Part shown: one piece after another, positions 1 to 6,494 of the stretch
Layout: the number at the start of each line of letters is the position of its first letter
Numbering within the stretch: the stretch's first letter is position 1
Assembly: GCA_016866415.1 (NCBI GenBank)
Contig: VGML01000106.1
Coordinates: forward strand, 1-7,022
Source: Bacteroidota bacterium
GTDB taxonomy: Bacteria > Bacteroidota > Bacteroidia > Flavobacteriales_D > Crocinitomicaceae
DNA: 7,022 nucleotides
Reading direction: 5' to 3'
Translations under genes and position numbers: made by a program
The notes under the pieces: model-generated
Database searches by the model: none
Seen by the model: the letters and a program-made list of their open reading frames with translations, nothing else
What the model was told of the DNA's origin: nothing

Positions 1-4
1 CCAT
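1..4 (-). CDS. Possible start of the gene after pyrE, cut by the window edge
   Basis: On the minus strand an ATG lies at 4-2, two bases after the pyrE stop codon (TAA, 9-7). Only the ATG and the next base (G) are inside the window, so no product can be read. The tight spacing would fit a co-transcribed, translationally coupled gene. In many flavobacteria I recall an SRPBCC-fold protein gene following pyrE, but that is recollection and cannot be tested here. A chance ATG is quite possible. Confidence 0.25.
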
Positions 5-6
5 TA

Positions 7-654
7 TTACTCATTTTGCATCCATGAAGAAGGATTCTCACGCCAACTTTGTAAATGAGTCAAATCATTCTCATTGATGTAATTGGATTTCAAAGCTTGT
101 TCAATTAATACAGAATAATCTGTTAAGGTAATGAATGGGCAACCTGCTTTTTTGAAACTTTCTTGAGCCACTTTAAATCCATATGTAAATATAGCAGCCA
201 GACCCCGAACTTCCAACCCTGCTTCTTTCAAAGATTCAACAGCTTTTAGACTGCTTCCTCCTGTTGAAATCAAATCTTCAATCACAACAACGCGCTGACC
301 TTCTTCATAAGCGCCTTCAACTAAATTCCCCATGCCATGTTCTTTAGCGGAACTACGAACGTAAATAAACGGCAAACCGAGTTCTTGAGCAATCAAAACA
401 CCTTGCGGAATTCCACCAGTTGCCACCCCTGCTATGATATCTGGTTTTCCAAACTTCTTTACAATATATTCTGCAAACGCTTGCCGAATGTGCGTTCTAG
501 CAGACGGGTAAGATAATGTAACTCTATTATCACAATAAATTGGTGATTTCCATCCCGAAGCCCATGTAAAAGGATTGTTTGGTTGTAATTTAACCGCTTT
601 CACCTGTAATAGTATTTCTGCAATTTTGAAAGCGCTATCTTTGTTCTCAATCAT
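7..654 (-). CDS. pyrE: Orotate phosphoribosyltransferase
   Basis: PyrE joins orotate to PRPP to make orotidine 5'-monophosphate and pyrophosphate, the fifth step of de novo UMP synthesis, in the cytosol and normally as a dimer. The 215-residue product has the usual family length. The PRPP-binding motif reads VVVIEDLISTGGSSL at residues 122-136, with the acidic pair E126-D127 followed by the phosphate-binding TGGSS. The flexible catalytic loop is seen at about 99-113 (VRSSAKEHGMGN, with K104 and H106). A substrate-binding segment TGGIPQG lies at 79-85. I chose the ATG at 654 because MIENKDSAF begins where family members normally begin. The frame stays open to an upstream ATG at 702, but those 16 extra residues (MKIIDFSS...) look like read-through of the opposite gene and lie upstream of the best promoter match. 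The start codon overlaps that of the divergent Nudix gene by two bases. Identification is secure and the start is likely. Confidence 0.96.
   Translation of the reverse strand: MIENKDSAFKIAEILLQVKAVKLQPNNPFTWASGWKSPIYCDNRVTLSYPSARTHIRQAFAEYIVKKFGKPDIIAGVATGGIPQGVLIAQELGLPFIYVRSSAKEHGMGNLVEGAYEEGQRVVVIEDLISTGGSSLKAVESLKEAGLEVRGLAAIFTYGFKVAQESFKKAGCPFITLTDYSVLIEQALKSNYINENDLTHLQSWRENPSSWMQNE
636..643 (+). promoter_or_regulatory. Putative -7 element for the Nudix gene
   Basis: TATCTTTG matches the Bacteroidota -7 consensus TAnnTTTG exactly and ends nine bases before the ATG at 653, which would leave a leader of only three or four bases. I see no TTG at a suitable distance upstream, so the -33 half is missing or degenerate. 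The site lies inside pyrE codons 4-7, so it may be coincidental coding sequence. The same eight-base word precedes valS and gyrB. Confidence 0.38.
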
Positions 655-1246
655 GGCGCAAAAATATAAAGTTTTCATTGAAGAGAAGTCAATTATTTTC
701 ACGGATGTTGAATTAAGTAGTATTCCGAATATGAATTTGTATCCATGTAAAGACTATCAATCACTTCATTACGAAATAAATCAGATAAATCAGATTTTTA
801 CTGAAAATCCATCAGAAAAAATGTTTGATTTCTTTCAGAACTTTAAATTTATTGAAGCTGCAGGAGGAATTGTTCAAAACGACAACCAATTCCTTTTCAT
901 TAAAAGAAATGGGTGTTGGGACATACCGAAAGGAAAAATAGAAAAAAATGAATCCCCTGAATCAGCCGCAATTCGGGAAATAAAGGAAGAATGTGGTTTA
1001 ATTGGAGAATTAGCTATTAGAAGAAAACTGAACGATACCTTTCACACTTATGAATTCAAGAACAAATCTGTTTTAAAGAAAACACATTGGTATATTCTAG
1101 ATTTCACGGGTGATTTATCGACAAAACCTCAATTGGAGGAAGGGATAAGTGAAGTTACTTGGATGACAAAAGACAAATTTCAATTCATTAAATCCCACAC
1201 GTATTCCTCTGTAATCGATGTTTTAGATTGTTTTGAAAATTCTTAA
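653..1246 (+). CDS. Nudix hydrolase of unknown substrate
   Basis: Nudix enzymes cleave a nucleoside diphosphate linked to some other group, using divalent metal held by the glutamates of the Nudix box. The 197-residue product carries a perfect box (GX5EX7REUXEEXGU) at residues 94-116: G94, E100, then REIKEECGL at 108-116, with metal ligands expected at E109, E112 and E113. The strand before it (EAAGGIVQND, about 68-77) and WDIPKGK at 89-95 are typical. Residues 1-65 form an N-terminal extension without a motif I recognise. No signal peptide is seen, so the enzyme is probably cytosolic. I took the ATG at 653 (MAQKYKVF) because the 26 residues available upstream are only the antisense of pyrE. 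A divergent partnership with pyrE suggests a nucleotide-related role, but the substrate cannot be read from sequence. It is separated from the DUF1573 gene by 63 bp and has no clear terminator of its own. Confidence 0.93.
   Translation: MAQKYKVFIEEKSIIFTDVELSSIPNMNLYPCKDYQSLHYEINQINQIFTENPSEKMFDFFQNFKFIEAAGGIVQNDNQFLFIKRNGCWDIPKGKIEKNESPESAAIREIKEECGLIGELAIRRKLNDTFHTYEFKNKSVLKKTHWYILDFTGDLSTKPQLEEGISEVTWMTKDKFQFIKSHTYSSVIDVLDCFENS
659..692 (-). promoter_or_regulatory. Putative pyrE promoter
   Basis: Read on the minus strand, TTG (692-690) is followed after 23 bases by TATTTTTG (666-659), an exact match to TAnnTTTG. The A of the pyrE ATG (654) is the fifth base after the -7 word, where transcription would be expected to begin, so the message could be leaderless or nearly so. 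The whole promoter lies within codons 3-14 of the Nudix gene. The spacing is at the long end of what is accepted for this class. Confidence 0.45.
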
Positions 1247-1262
1247 TTTTCTGTTAAAGAAA

Positions 1263-1292
1263 TTGTCAATTAAAAAATAAGTTTTACTATTG
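1263..1292 (+). promoter_or_regulatory. Putative promoter of the DUF1573 gene
   Basis: TTG at 1263-1265 is followed after 19 bases by TACTATTG (1285-1292), which differs from TAnnTTTG at one position. The spacing is close to ideal for the Bacteroidota vegetative promoter. Transcription would begin about 1297-1299, giving a leader of roughly 12 bases before the ATG at 1310. The leader is A-rich and has no Shine-Dalgarno sequence. Confidence 0.5.
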
Positions 1293-1309
1293 TTTAAAAT
1301 TGATAACAA

Positions 1310-1723
1310 ATGAAACACGCTATTCTTTCTTTCGCTTTAATTATCGCAGGAGCAATATTTGGTCAAAACGCAGAAAAAAAATCAAAAGCTGCTAAACCGA
1401 CGTTAAAATTTACAACTCTTGAAATCGTTCGCGATTCAATTCCTTACGACTCAAAGGACTTGTTTATTTTCGAATTTAAAAACAATTCAAAAAAGCCTGC
1501 AACTATTCAAGGTGTTCAAACCAGTTGTGGCTGCACCGCAGCTGAGAAACCAACTGAAGCAGTTAAACCTGGTAAAAAAGGAAAAATCAGTGTTTCTTAC
1601 GACACAAAACGAGTTGGTCAATTCACGAAAACGATTACTGTAACTTCGGATGTTTCTGAACCAATTGTTTTGACAATTAGAGGAACTGTTTTACCTCAAA
1701 AAGAGGAGCCAGTAAAAAACTAA
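1310..1723 (+). CDS. Small secreted DUF1573 protein
   Basis: The 137-residue product starts with a basic MKH, a hydrophobic stretch (about 4-17) and a likely signal-peptidase I site near G18/Q19, so it should be exported to the periplasm or beyond. There is no lipobox cysteine. After a lysine-rich linker (about 22-30), residues 32-127 form one DUF1573 domain, an immunoglobulin-like beta sandwich. It shows the hallmark SCGCT (72-76, cysteines C73 and C75), the loop VKPGKKGKISVSYDTK (85-100) and the closing strands KTITVTSD and IRGTVLP. The family is abundant in Bacteroidota and has no established biochemical function. The two spaced cysteines could bind metal or be redox active, but this is inference. 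The gene has its own promoter and a strong terminator, so it appears monocistronic although it stands directly before valS. That pairing is one I recall from other flavobacteria. Confidence 0.9.
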   Translation: MKHAILSFALIIAGAIFGQNAEKKSKAAKPTLKFTTLEIVRDSIPYDSKDLFIFEFKNNSKKPATIQGVQTSCGCTAAEKPTEAVKPGKKGKISVSYDTKRVGQFTKTITVTSDVSEPIVLTIRGTVLPQKEEPVKN

Positions 1724-1724
1724 A

Positions 1725-1739
1725 TAGTTAATTTAACTA
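1725..1739. repeat. 15-bp AT-rich palindrome after the DUF1573 stop
   Basis: TAGTTAA at 1725-1731 and TTAACTA at 1733-1739 are perfect inverted copies around a single T. The right arm also overlaps the self-complementary AACTAGTT (1735-1742), and another AACTA spans the stop codon (1718-1722). As RNA it could form only a weak six-pair hairpin. It may help protect the 3' end, serve as a protein site, or be chance in AT-rich DNA. Confidence 0.5.
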
Positions 1740-1744
1740 GTTTT

Positions 1745-1774
1745 GAAAGCGTCCTTGTGGCGCTTTTTCTTTTT
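1745..1774 (+). terminator. Intrinsic terminator of the DUF1573 transcript
   Basis: GAAAGCGTC (1745-1753) pairs with GGCGCTTTT (1759-1767) in a nine-pair stem that includes two G-U pairs, around the five-base loop CTTGT. The core AAAGCG/CGCTTT pairs are all Watson-Crick. The descending arm runs into TTTTTCTTTTT (1764-1774). It ends seven bases before the -33 element of valS, so it should insulate valS from upstream transcription. Confidence 0.88.
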
Positions 1775-1782
1775 ATAAGATT

Positions 1783-1817
1783 TTGAAAATCGGTTCCGAT
1801 TCAATTTTTTATCTTTG
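1783..1817 (+). promoter_or_regulatory. Putative valS promoter
   Basis: TATCTTTG at 1810-1817 matches TAnnTTTG exactly. The nearest TTG upstream (1783-1785, within TTTTG) is 24 bases away, longer than the usual spacing, so the -33 assignment is uncertain. The predicted start near 1822 leaves a leader of about 12 bases. That is far too short for a T-box or leader-peptide attenuator of the kind that controls some valS genes elsewhere. Confidence 0.6.
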
Positions 1818-1834
1818 CAAACCAAATTCAAAAC

Positions 1835-4462
1835 ATGGAAATCCCAAAAACATACGAGCCTGGAAAGGCGGAAGAAAAATGGTATCAACATTGGTTAACT
1901 AAAAATTACTTTCATTCCACACCGGATGAACGTGAGCCATACACCATTGTCATTCCACCTCCAAACGTAACAGGCGTTCTACACATGGGACATATGTTGA
2001 ATAATACGATTCAAGATGTTTTGATTCGTCGCGCTCGAATGCTTGGTAAAAATGCATGTTGGGTTCCAGGAACCGATCACGCTTCCATTGCGACAGAAGC
2101 GAAAGTGGTTCAGAAATTACGTCAAGAAGGAATAAAAAAATCTGATTTAACTCGTGACGAATTCCTAAAACATGCTTTTGAATGGAAGGATAAACATGGT
2201 GGAATCATCTTGGAACAATTAAAAAAATTGGGTGCCTCTTGTGATTGGGAACGAACACATTTCACCATGGATTCAGAATATTCTGATTCTGTAATAAATG
2301 TTTTTATTGACCTTTTCAAAAAAGGAAAAATTTATCGTGGAGTTCGCATGGTGAATTGGGATCCGGAGGCATTGACTGCCGTTTCTGACGAGGAAGTTTT
2401 ATACAAAGAAGTTAATTCTCGCTTGTTTTTTGTGCGATACAAAGTTGCAGGAACAGATGATGAATGGTTGACAATTGCAACAACACGTCCTGAAACAATT
2501 TTGGGTGATACTGCTATATGCGTTAACCCAAATGATGTTCGCTATAAGCATTTACACGGAAAAACGGCTATTGTTCCGCTTTCAAACCGTGAAGTTCCGA
2601 TTATTGCTGATGAGTATGTTGAAATGGAATTTGGTACTGGTTGTTTGAAAGTTACTCCTGCGCATGACATAAACGATTACGAATTAGGGAAAAAATTCAA
2701 TTTAGCGACAATTGATTTGTTCAACGACAATGGAACATTGAACGCTCATGGCTTGCATTACGAAGGAAAAGATCGTTTTGAAGTTCGAAAAGAAATCGAA
2801 AGGGAGCTGAACGACAAAGGATATCTGGTTAAAACAGAGGATCACATCAATAAAGTTGGTTTTTCTGAACGAACTAATGCTGTCATTGAACCGAAATTGT
2901 CATTGCAGTGGTTTGTTTCCATGAAAGAATTGGCTCAACCTGCTTTGGATAATGTGATGAATGGAAATATTCAGTTTCATCCTGAGAAATTTAAAAATAC
3001 CTACCGCCATTGGATGGAAAATATCAAGGATTGGTGTATTTCTCGTCAGTTGTGGTGGGGACATCGTATTCCTGCTTGGTATTTTGGTCAAGGAGCAAAT
3101 GATTACGTTGTTGCCAAAACAGCAGAAGAAGCACTATTATTTGCGAAAGAAAAAAGTGGAAAAGACATTTCGTTAACGGATTTAAGACAAGATGAAGATG
3201 TTTTGGATACCTGGTTTTCAAGTTGGTTGTGGCCCATTTCTGTTTTTAACGGTTTGACAAGACCAGGGAATGAAGAAATAAAGTATTATTACCCAACAAA
3301 CGACTTAGTTACTGCGCCTGAAATCATGTTTTTCTGGGTGGCACGAATGATAATTGCGGGATACGAATATTTGGGAGATTTACCTTTCAAAAATGTCTAT
3401 TACACCGGAATAGTGCGCGATAAGCTCGGTCGTAAAATGTCTAAATCATTAGGTAATTCTCCCGATCCGATTGATTTAATTGAAAAATACGGTGCTGATG
3501 GCGTTCGTGTTGGAATTTTAATTTCTTCACCGGCAGGAAACGATTTACCGTTTGATAGTTCTCAATGCGAGCAAGGGCGTAATTTCACGAATAAAGTTTG
3601 GAATGCCTATCGTTTGGTTAGCGCATGGGAAATAAAAGAAATGGAACAGCCAAAATCATCGATAATGGCAATTGAATGGTTTGAAAATAGGTTCCAAACG
3701 GTACTGGCTGAAATCAATGATTTGTTTGATAAGTTCCGAATTTCAGAAGCGTTGATGGCGATTTACAAACTCGTTTGGGATGATTTCTGTTCATGGTATT
3801 TGGAAATGATTAAGCCGGGTTACGAGCAACCTATTGATTCAAAAACGTTGGAAACAACCAAGGACTTCTTTGAGAATTTATTAAAATTAATGCATCCGTT
3901 TACGCCTTTTGTAGCTGAAGAATTATGGCATCAATTGCGAACTAGACAAGCAGGTGATGACATCATCATTGCTCAATGGCCTGAGGTTCAAACTGCAAAT
4001 TCAGAGATATTAGCAAAGTTCACCCTGGCAGAAGAAATTATTACAAACATTCGTAACGTAAGAAAGAACAACAACATCGCGAATAAAGTAAAGCTTGAAA
4101 TATTTGTCCGAAAAAATAAAGAGACAGATACATCTTTCGATGCTGTGATTGTAAAAATGGGCAATTTGTCGGTGATGGAATACGTTTCTGAAAAGGTAAA
4201 TAACGCCAATTCATTTATTGTGGATGGAAATGAATACTTTATTCCATTTGGTGATTCGATTGACGTTGAAGCAGAAAAAGCAAAAATCACCGAAGAACTT
4301 ACCTACACAAAAGGCTTTTTGAAAAGCGTTCAAGGAAAGTTGAAAAACGAACGATTTGTAGCAGGTGCGCCTGAACAAGTAGTAGCCGTAGAGCGTAAAA
4401 AAGAGGCTGATGCTTTGGCTAAAATTGCCTTGTTGGAGGAGAAATTAGCTTCGCTTGGGTAG
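1835..4462 (+). CDS. valS: Valyl-tRNA synthetase (valine-tRNA ligase)
   Basis: ValRS charges tRNA-Val with valine using ATP and hydrolyses mischarged Thr-tRNA-Val, acting as a cytosolic class Ia enzyme. The 875-residue product is full length. The HIGH motif is HMGH at residues 50-53 within PPPNVTGVLHMGH. The CP1 editing domain follows, with the threonine-rich ATTRPET at 215-221 and the editing-site aspartate D278 in TPAHD. The synthetic core resumes with WCISRQLWWGH (400-410) and DTWFSS (458-463), and the second ATP signature is KMSKS at 534-538. An anticodon-binding helical region occupies roughly 600-755. Residues 809-875 form the charged C-terminal coiled-coil arm (EAEKAKITEEL... to LLEEKLASLG) typical of ValRS, which separates it from IleRS and LeuRS. 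All catalytic and editing motifs are intact. It has its own promoter and converges on gyrB with 65 bp between stop codons. Confidence 0.98.
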   Translation: MEIPKTYEPGKAEEKWYQHWLTKNYFHSTPDEREPYTIVIPPPNVTGVLHMGHMLNNTIQDVLIRRARMLGKNACWVPGTDHASIATEAKVVQKLRQEGIKKSDLTRDEFLKHAFEWKDKHGGIILEQLKKLGASCDWERTHFTMDSEYSDSVINVFIDLFKKGKIYRGVRMVNWDPEALTAVSDEEVLYKEVNSRLFFVRYKVAGTDDEWLTIATTRPETILGDTAICVNPNDVRYKHLHGKTAIVPLSNREVPIIADEYVEMEFGTGCLKVTPAHDINDYELGKKFNLATIDLFNDNGTLNAHGLHYEGKDRFEVRKEIERELNDKGYLVKTEDHINKVGFSERTNAVIEPKLSLQWFVSMKELAQPALDNVMNGNIQFHPEKFKNTYRHWMENIKDWCISRQLWWGHRIPAWYFGQGANDYVVAKTAEEALLFAKEKSGKDISLTDLRQDEDVLDTWFSSWLWPISVFNGLTRPGNEEIKYYYPTNDLVTAPEIMFFWVARMIIAGYEYLGDLPFKNVYYTGIVRDKLGRKMSKSLGNSPDPIDLIEKYGADGVRVGILISSPAGNDLPFDSSQCEQGRNFTNKVWNAYRLVSAWEIKEMEQPKSSIMAIEWFENRFQTVLAEINDLFDKFRISEALMAIYKLVWDDFCSWYLEMIKPGYEQPIDSKTLETTKDFFENLLKLMHPFTPFVAEELWHQLRTRQAGDDIIIAQWPEVQTANSEILAKFTLAEEIITNIRNVRKNNNIANKVKLEIFVRKNKETDTSFDAVIVKMGNLSVMEYVSEKVNNANSFIVDGNEYFIPFGDSIDVEAEKAKITEELTYTKGFLKSVQGKLKNERFVAGAPEQVVAVERKKEADALAKIALLEEKLASLG

Positions 4463-4467
4463 TTTAG

Positions 4468-4509
4468 AATTGAAAATGCAGAATATATAATTCTACATTT
4501 TCAATTTTT
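4468..4509. terminator. Long AT-rich hairpin between convergent valS and gyrB
   Basis: AATTGAAAATG (4468-4478) pairs perfectly with CATTTTCAATT (4496-4506). After a C/A mismatch, AGAAT (4480-4484) pairs with ATTCT (4490-4494) around the loop ATATA. The 16 pairs are followed on the plus strand by TTTTT (4505-4509), so this should end valS transcripts six bases after the stop. On the minus strand the stem is followed by CTAAACTA, a poor U tract, so termination of gyrB here is less certain. Confidence 0.7.
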
Positions 4510-4527
4510 CATTTTACATTAAAAAAC

Positions 4528-6480
4528 CTAAGCGTCTATCTTCGCGTATTTCGCATTTTTCTCAATGAATTCTCTACGAGGTGGAACATCATCTCCCATT
4601 AACATTGAGAAAATTTGATCGCATTCAGCGGCGTTTTCAATCGTTACTTGACGAAGTGTTCTACTTTCTGGGTTCATAGTGGTTTCCCAAAGCTGTTCTG
4701 CGTTCATTTCTCCAAGACCTTTGTAACGTTGAACATTTACTGAAGATTCGCTTCCTCCACCTTTCAATTCGTTAATCAAACGATCGCGTTGATCTTCATT
4801 CCAAGCATATTCGGATTTATTTCCTTTTTTCACTTGGTATAATGGCGGAGTTGCAATGTAAATGTATCCGTTCTCGATAAGTTCTTTCATGAAACGGAAG
4901 AAGAACGTCAAAATCAAGGTTTCAATGTGCGAACCATCCACGTCGGCATCACACATGATGATGATTTTGTGATATCTCAATTTTTCTAAGTTCAAAGCTT
5001 TGGAATCTTCTTCTGTTCCGATGCGAACACCAAGAGCTGTATAGATATTTTTTATTTCTTCGTTTTCAAAAATTTTGTGTTGCATTGCTTTCTCAACATT
5101 CAAAATCTTACCTCGAAGCGGCATAATTGCTTGAAAATGTCTGTCTCGACCTTGTTTCGCTGTTCCACCCGCTGAATCTCCCTCAACGAAGTAAATCTCG
5201 CAAGCAGCAGGATCTTTTTCGGAGCAATCCGCAAGTTTGCCTGGCAAACCTGAACCCGTCAAGACATTTTTACGCTGAACCATTTCACGCGCCTTTCTTG
5301 CAGCATGACGTGCACGAGCAGCCAAAATCACTTTTTCAACGATCAATCGCGCTTCATTCGGGTGTTCTTCCAAATAAGCAGACAACATTTCAGAAACAGC
5401 CTGACTTACAGGTGCTGTAACTTCTCTGTTTCCTAATTTCGTTTTAGTCTGTCCTTCGAATTGCGGCTCTTGAACTTTAACTGAAACAACAGCTGTCAAT
5501 CCTTCACGGAAATCGTCACCATCAATTTCAATTTTTTCTTTTGCCAACATTCCTGAGTCAGTCGCATATTTTTTCAATGTATTTGTCAAACCTCTTCTGA
5601 AACCTGACAAATGCGTTCCACCTTCGTGCGTATTGATGTTGTTTACATATGCTTGAATATTCTCTGTATAGGAAGTATTGTAGGTCAAGGCAACCTCAAC
5701 CGGAATATTTTCTCGTTCCCCTTCAAAATAAATTACGTCTGAAATCAGGGCTTCACGATTACGATCCAAATATTGAGCAAATTCACGCAATCCACCTTCA
5801 GAATAATAGGTTGTTTTTGGAGATTCACCGTTATCGTCAACTGATCTTAAATCTGTAAGTGTAATCGTAATTCCTTTGTTCAAGAAAGCTAACTCACGCA
5901 TACGCGCGGCCAACGTATCAAAATTATATTCAGTTGATTCGAAAATAGTTCCATCCGGCTTAAACGTTACCTCAGTTCCTGTTTCATCTGATTCACCAAC
6001 AACTTTTACGTCATAAAGTGGTTTACCAATACTATATTCCTGTTGAAAGATTTTCCCTTCTCGACGAACAGTTGCCTTTAGAGCTATTGACAACGCATTC
6101 ACACAAGAAACACCAACTCCGTGCAATCCTCCTGATACCTTGTAGGTATCTTTATCGAATTTACCTCCGGCATGAAGAACGGTCATAACAACTTCCAAAG
6201 CAGACTTTTTTTCCTTTGAGTGCATTGCTGTTGGTATTCCACGACCATTATCCTTTACAGTGATGGAATTATCTTCATTAATAAAAACATGGATTGTGTT
6301 ACAATAACCTGCAAGAGCCTCATCGATTGAGTTGTCAACCACCTCATAAACCAAGTGATGAAGACCTTTAACTCCAACATCACCGATATACATCGCGGGA
6401 CGTTTTCTAACCGCCTCTAAACCTTCTAATACTTGGATGTTATCCGCTGAATAATTGTCTCTTTTTTCTTCTTCTGACAT
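4528..6480 (-). CDS. gyrB: DNA gyrase subunit B (ATPase subunit)
   Basis: GyrB supplies the ATPase and TOPRIM parts of the A2B2 gyrase that introduces negative supercoils into DNA. The GHKL ATPase domain (about 1-215) shows the catalytic glutamate E46 and N50 in EVVDNSIDEA, D77 in DNGRGIP and the ATP-lid glycines GGLHGVGVS (117-125). R140 sits where E. coli has coumarin-site R136. The transducer domain (about 225-395) carries the QTK loop Q344-T345-K346. The TOPRIM domain has EGDSAGG (433-439) and DADVDGS (511-517) with metal ligands E433, D511, D513 and D515. The tail contains QRYKGLGEMNAEQLWETT (584-601). KQGRDR and GKILNVEKA favour GyrB over ParE. At 650 residues it lacks the C-terminal-region insertion of the 804-residue E. 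coli protein, as is usual outside proteobacteria. The start at 6480 gives a normal N terminus. It is transcribed alone from a promoter in the 124-bp gap after the peroxidase gene. Confidence 0.97.
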   Translation of the reverse strand: MSEEEKRDNYSADNIQVLEGLEAVRKRPAMYIGDVGVKGLHHLVYEVVDNSIDEALAGYCNTIHVFINEDNSITVKDNGRGIPTAMHSKEKKSALEVVMTVLHAGGKFDKDTYKVSGGLHGVGVSCVNALSIALKATVRREGKIFQQEYSIGKPLYDVKVVGESDETGTEVTFKPDGTIFESTEYNFDTLAARMRELAFLNKGITITLTDLRSVDDNGESPKTTYYSEGGLREFAQYLDRNREALISDVIYFEGERENIPVEVALTYNTSYTENIQAYVNNINTHEGGTHLSGFRRGLTNTLKKYATDSGMLAKEKIEIDGDDFREGLTAVVSVKVQEPQFEGQTKTKLGNREVTAPVSQAVSEMLSAYLEEHPNEARLIVEKVILAARARHAARKAREMVQRKNVLTGSGLPGKLADCSEKDPAACEIYFVEGDSAGGTAKQGRDRHFQAIMPLRGKILNVEKAMQHKIFENEEIKNIYTALGVRIGTEEDSKALNLEKLRYHKIIIMCDADVDGSHIETLILTFFFRFMKELIENGYIYIATPPLYQVKKGNKSEYAWNEDQRDRLINELKGGGSESSVNVQRYKGLGEMNAEQLWETTMNPESRTLRQVTIENAAECDQIFSMLMGDDVPPRREFIEKNAKYAKIDA

Positions 6481-6494
6481 TGCTCAATAGTTTG

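Noticed and set aside
575..652. Upstream extension of the Nudix frame to an ATG at 575
   Set aside because: The extra 26 residues are antisense to well-conserved pyrE codons and do not look like a Nudix N terminus. The ATG at 653 follows a -7 match and gives a normal start.
655..702. Upstream extension of the pyrE frame to an ATG at 702 (or 678)
   Set aside because: PyrE proteins normally begin near MIENKDSAF; the extra 16 residues are antisense to the Nudix gene and lie mostly upstream of the predicted promoter start.
1248..1262. Terminator for the Nudix gene (TTTCT / AGAAA)
   Set aside because: It has only five AT-rich pairs and no T tract after the stem, and it runs into the -33 element proposed for the next gene.
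1786..1834. T-box or leader-peptide attenuator before valS
   Set aside because: The predicted leader is only about a dozen bases after the -7 word, with no room for specifier and antiterminator structures.
3988..4290. 100-codon minus-strand open frame opposite the valS 3' part
   Set aside because: It lies wholly opposite a well-conserved gene, has low-complexity Ser/Phe/Thr-rich composition and no recognisable domain or promoter, so it is a shadow frame.
5127..5420. 97-codon plus-strand open frame opposite gyrB
   Set aside because: It overlaps the conserved transducer and TOPRIM coding region of gyrB and its composition is that of an antisense frame, with no independent support.
4528..6480. 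ParE (topoisomerase IV subunit B) instead of GyrB
   Set aside because: KQGRDR, GKILNVEKA and the QRYKGLGEMNAEQLWETT tail follow the GyrB pattern; ParE usually differs at these positions.
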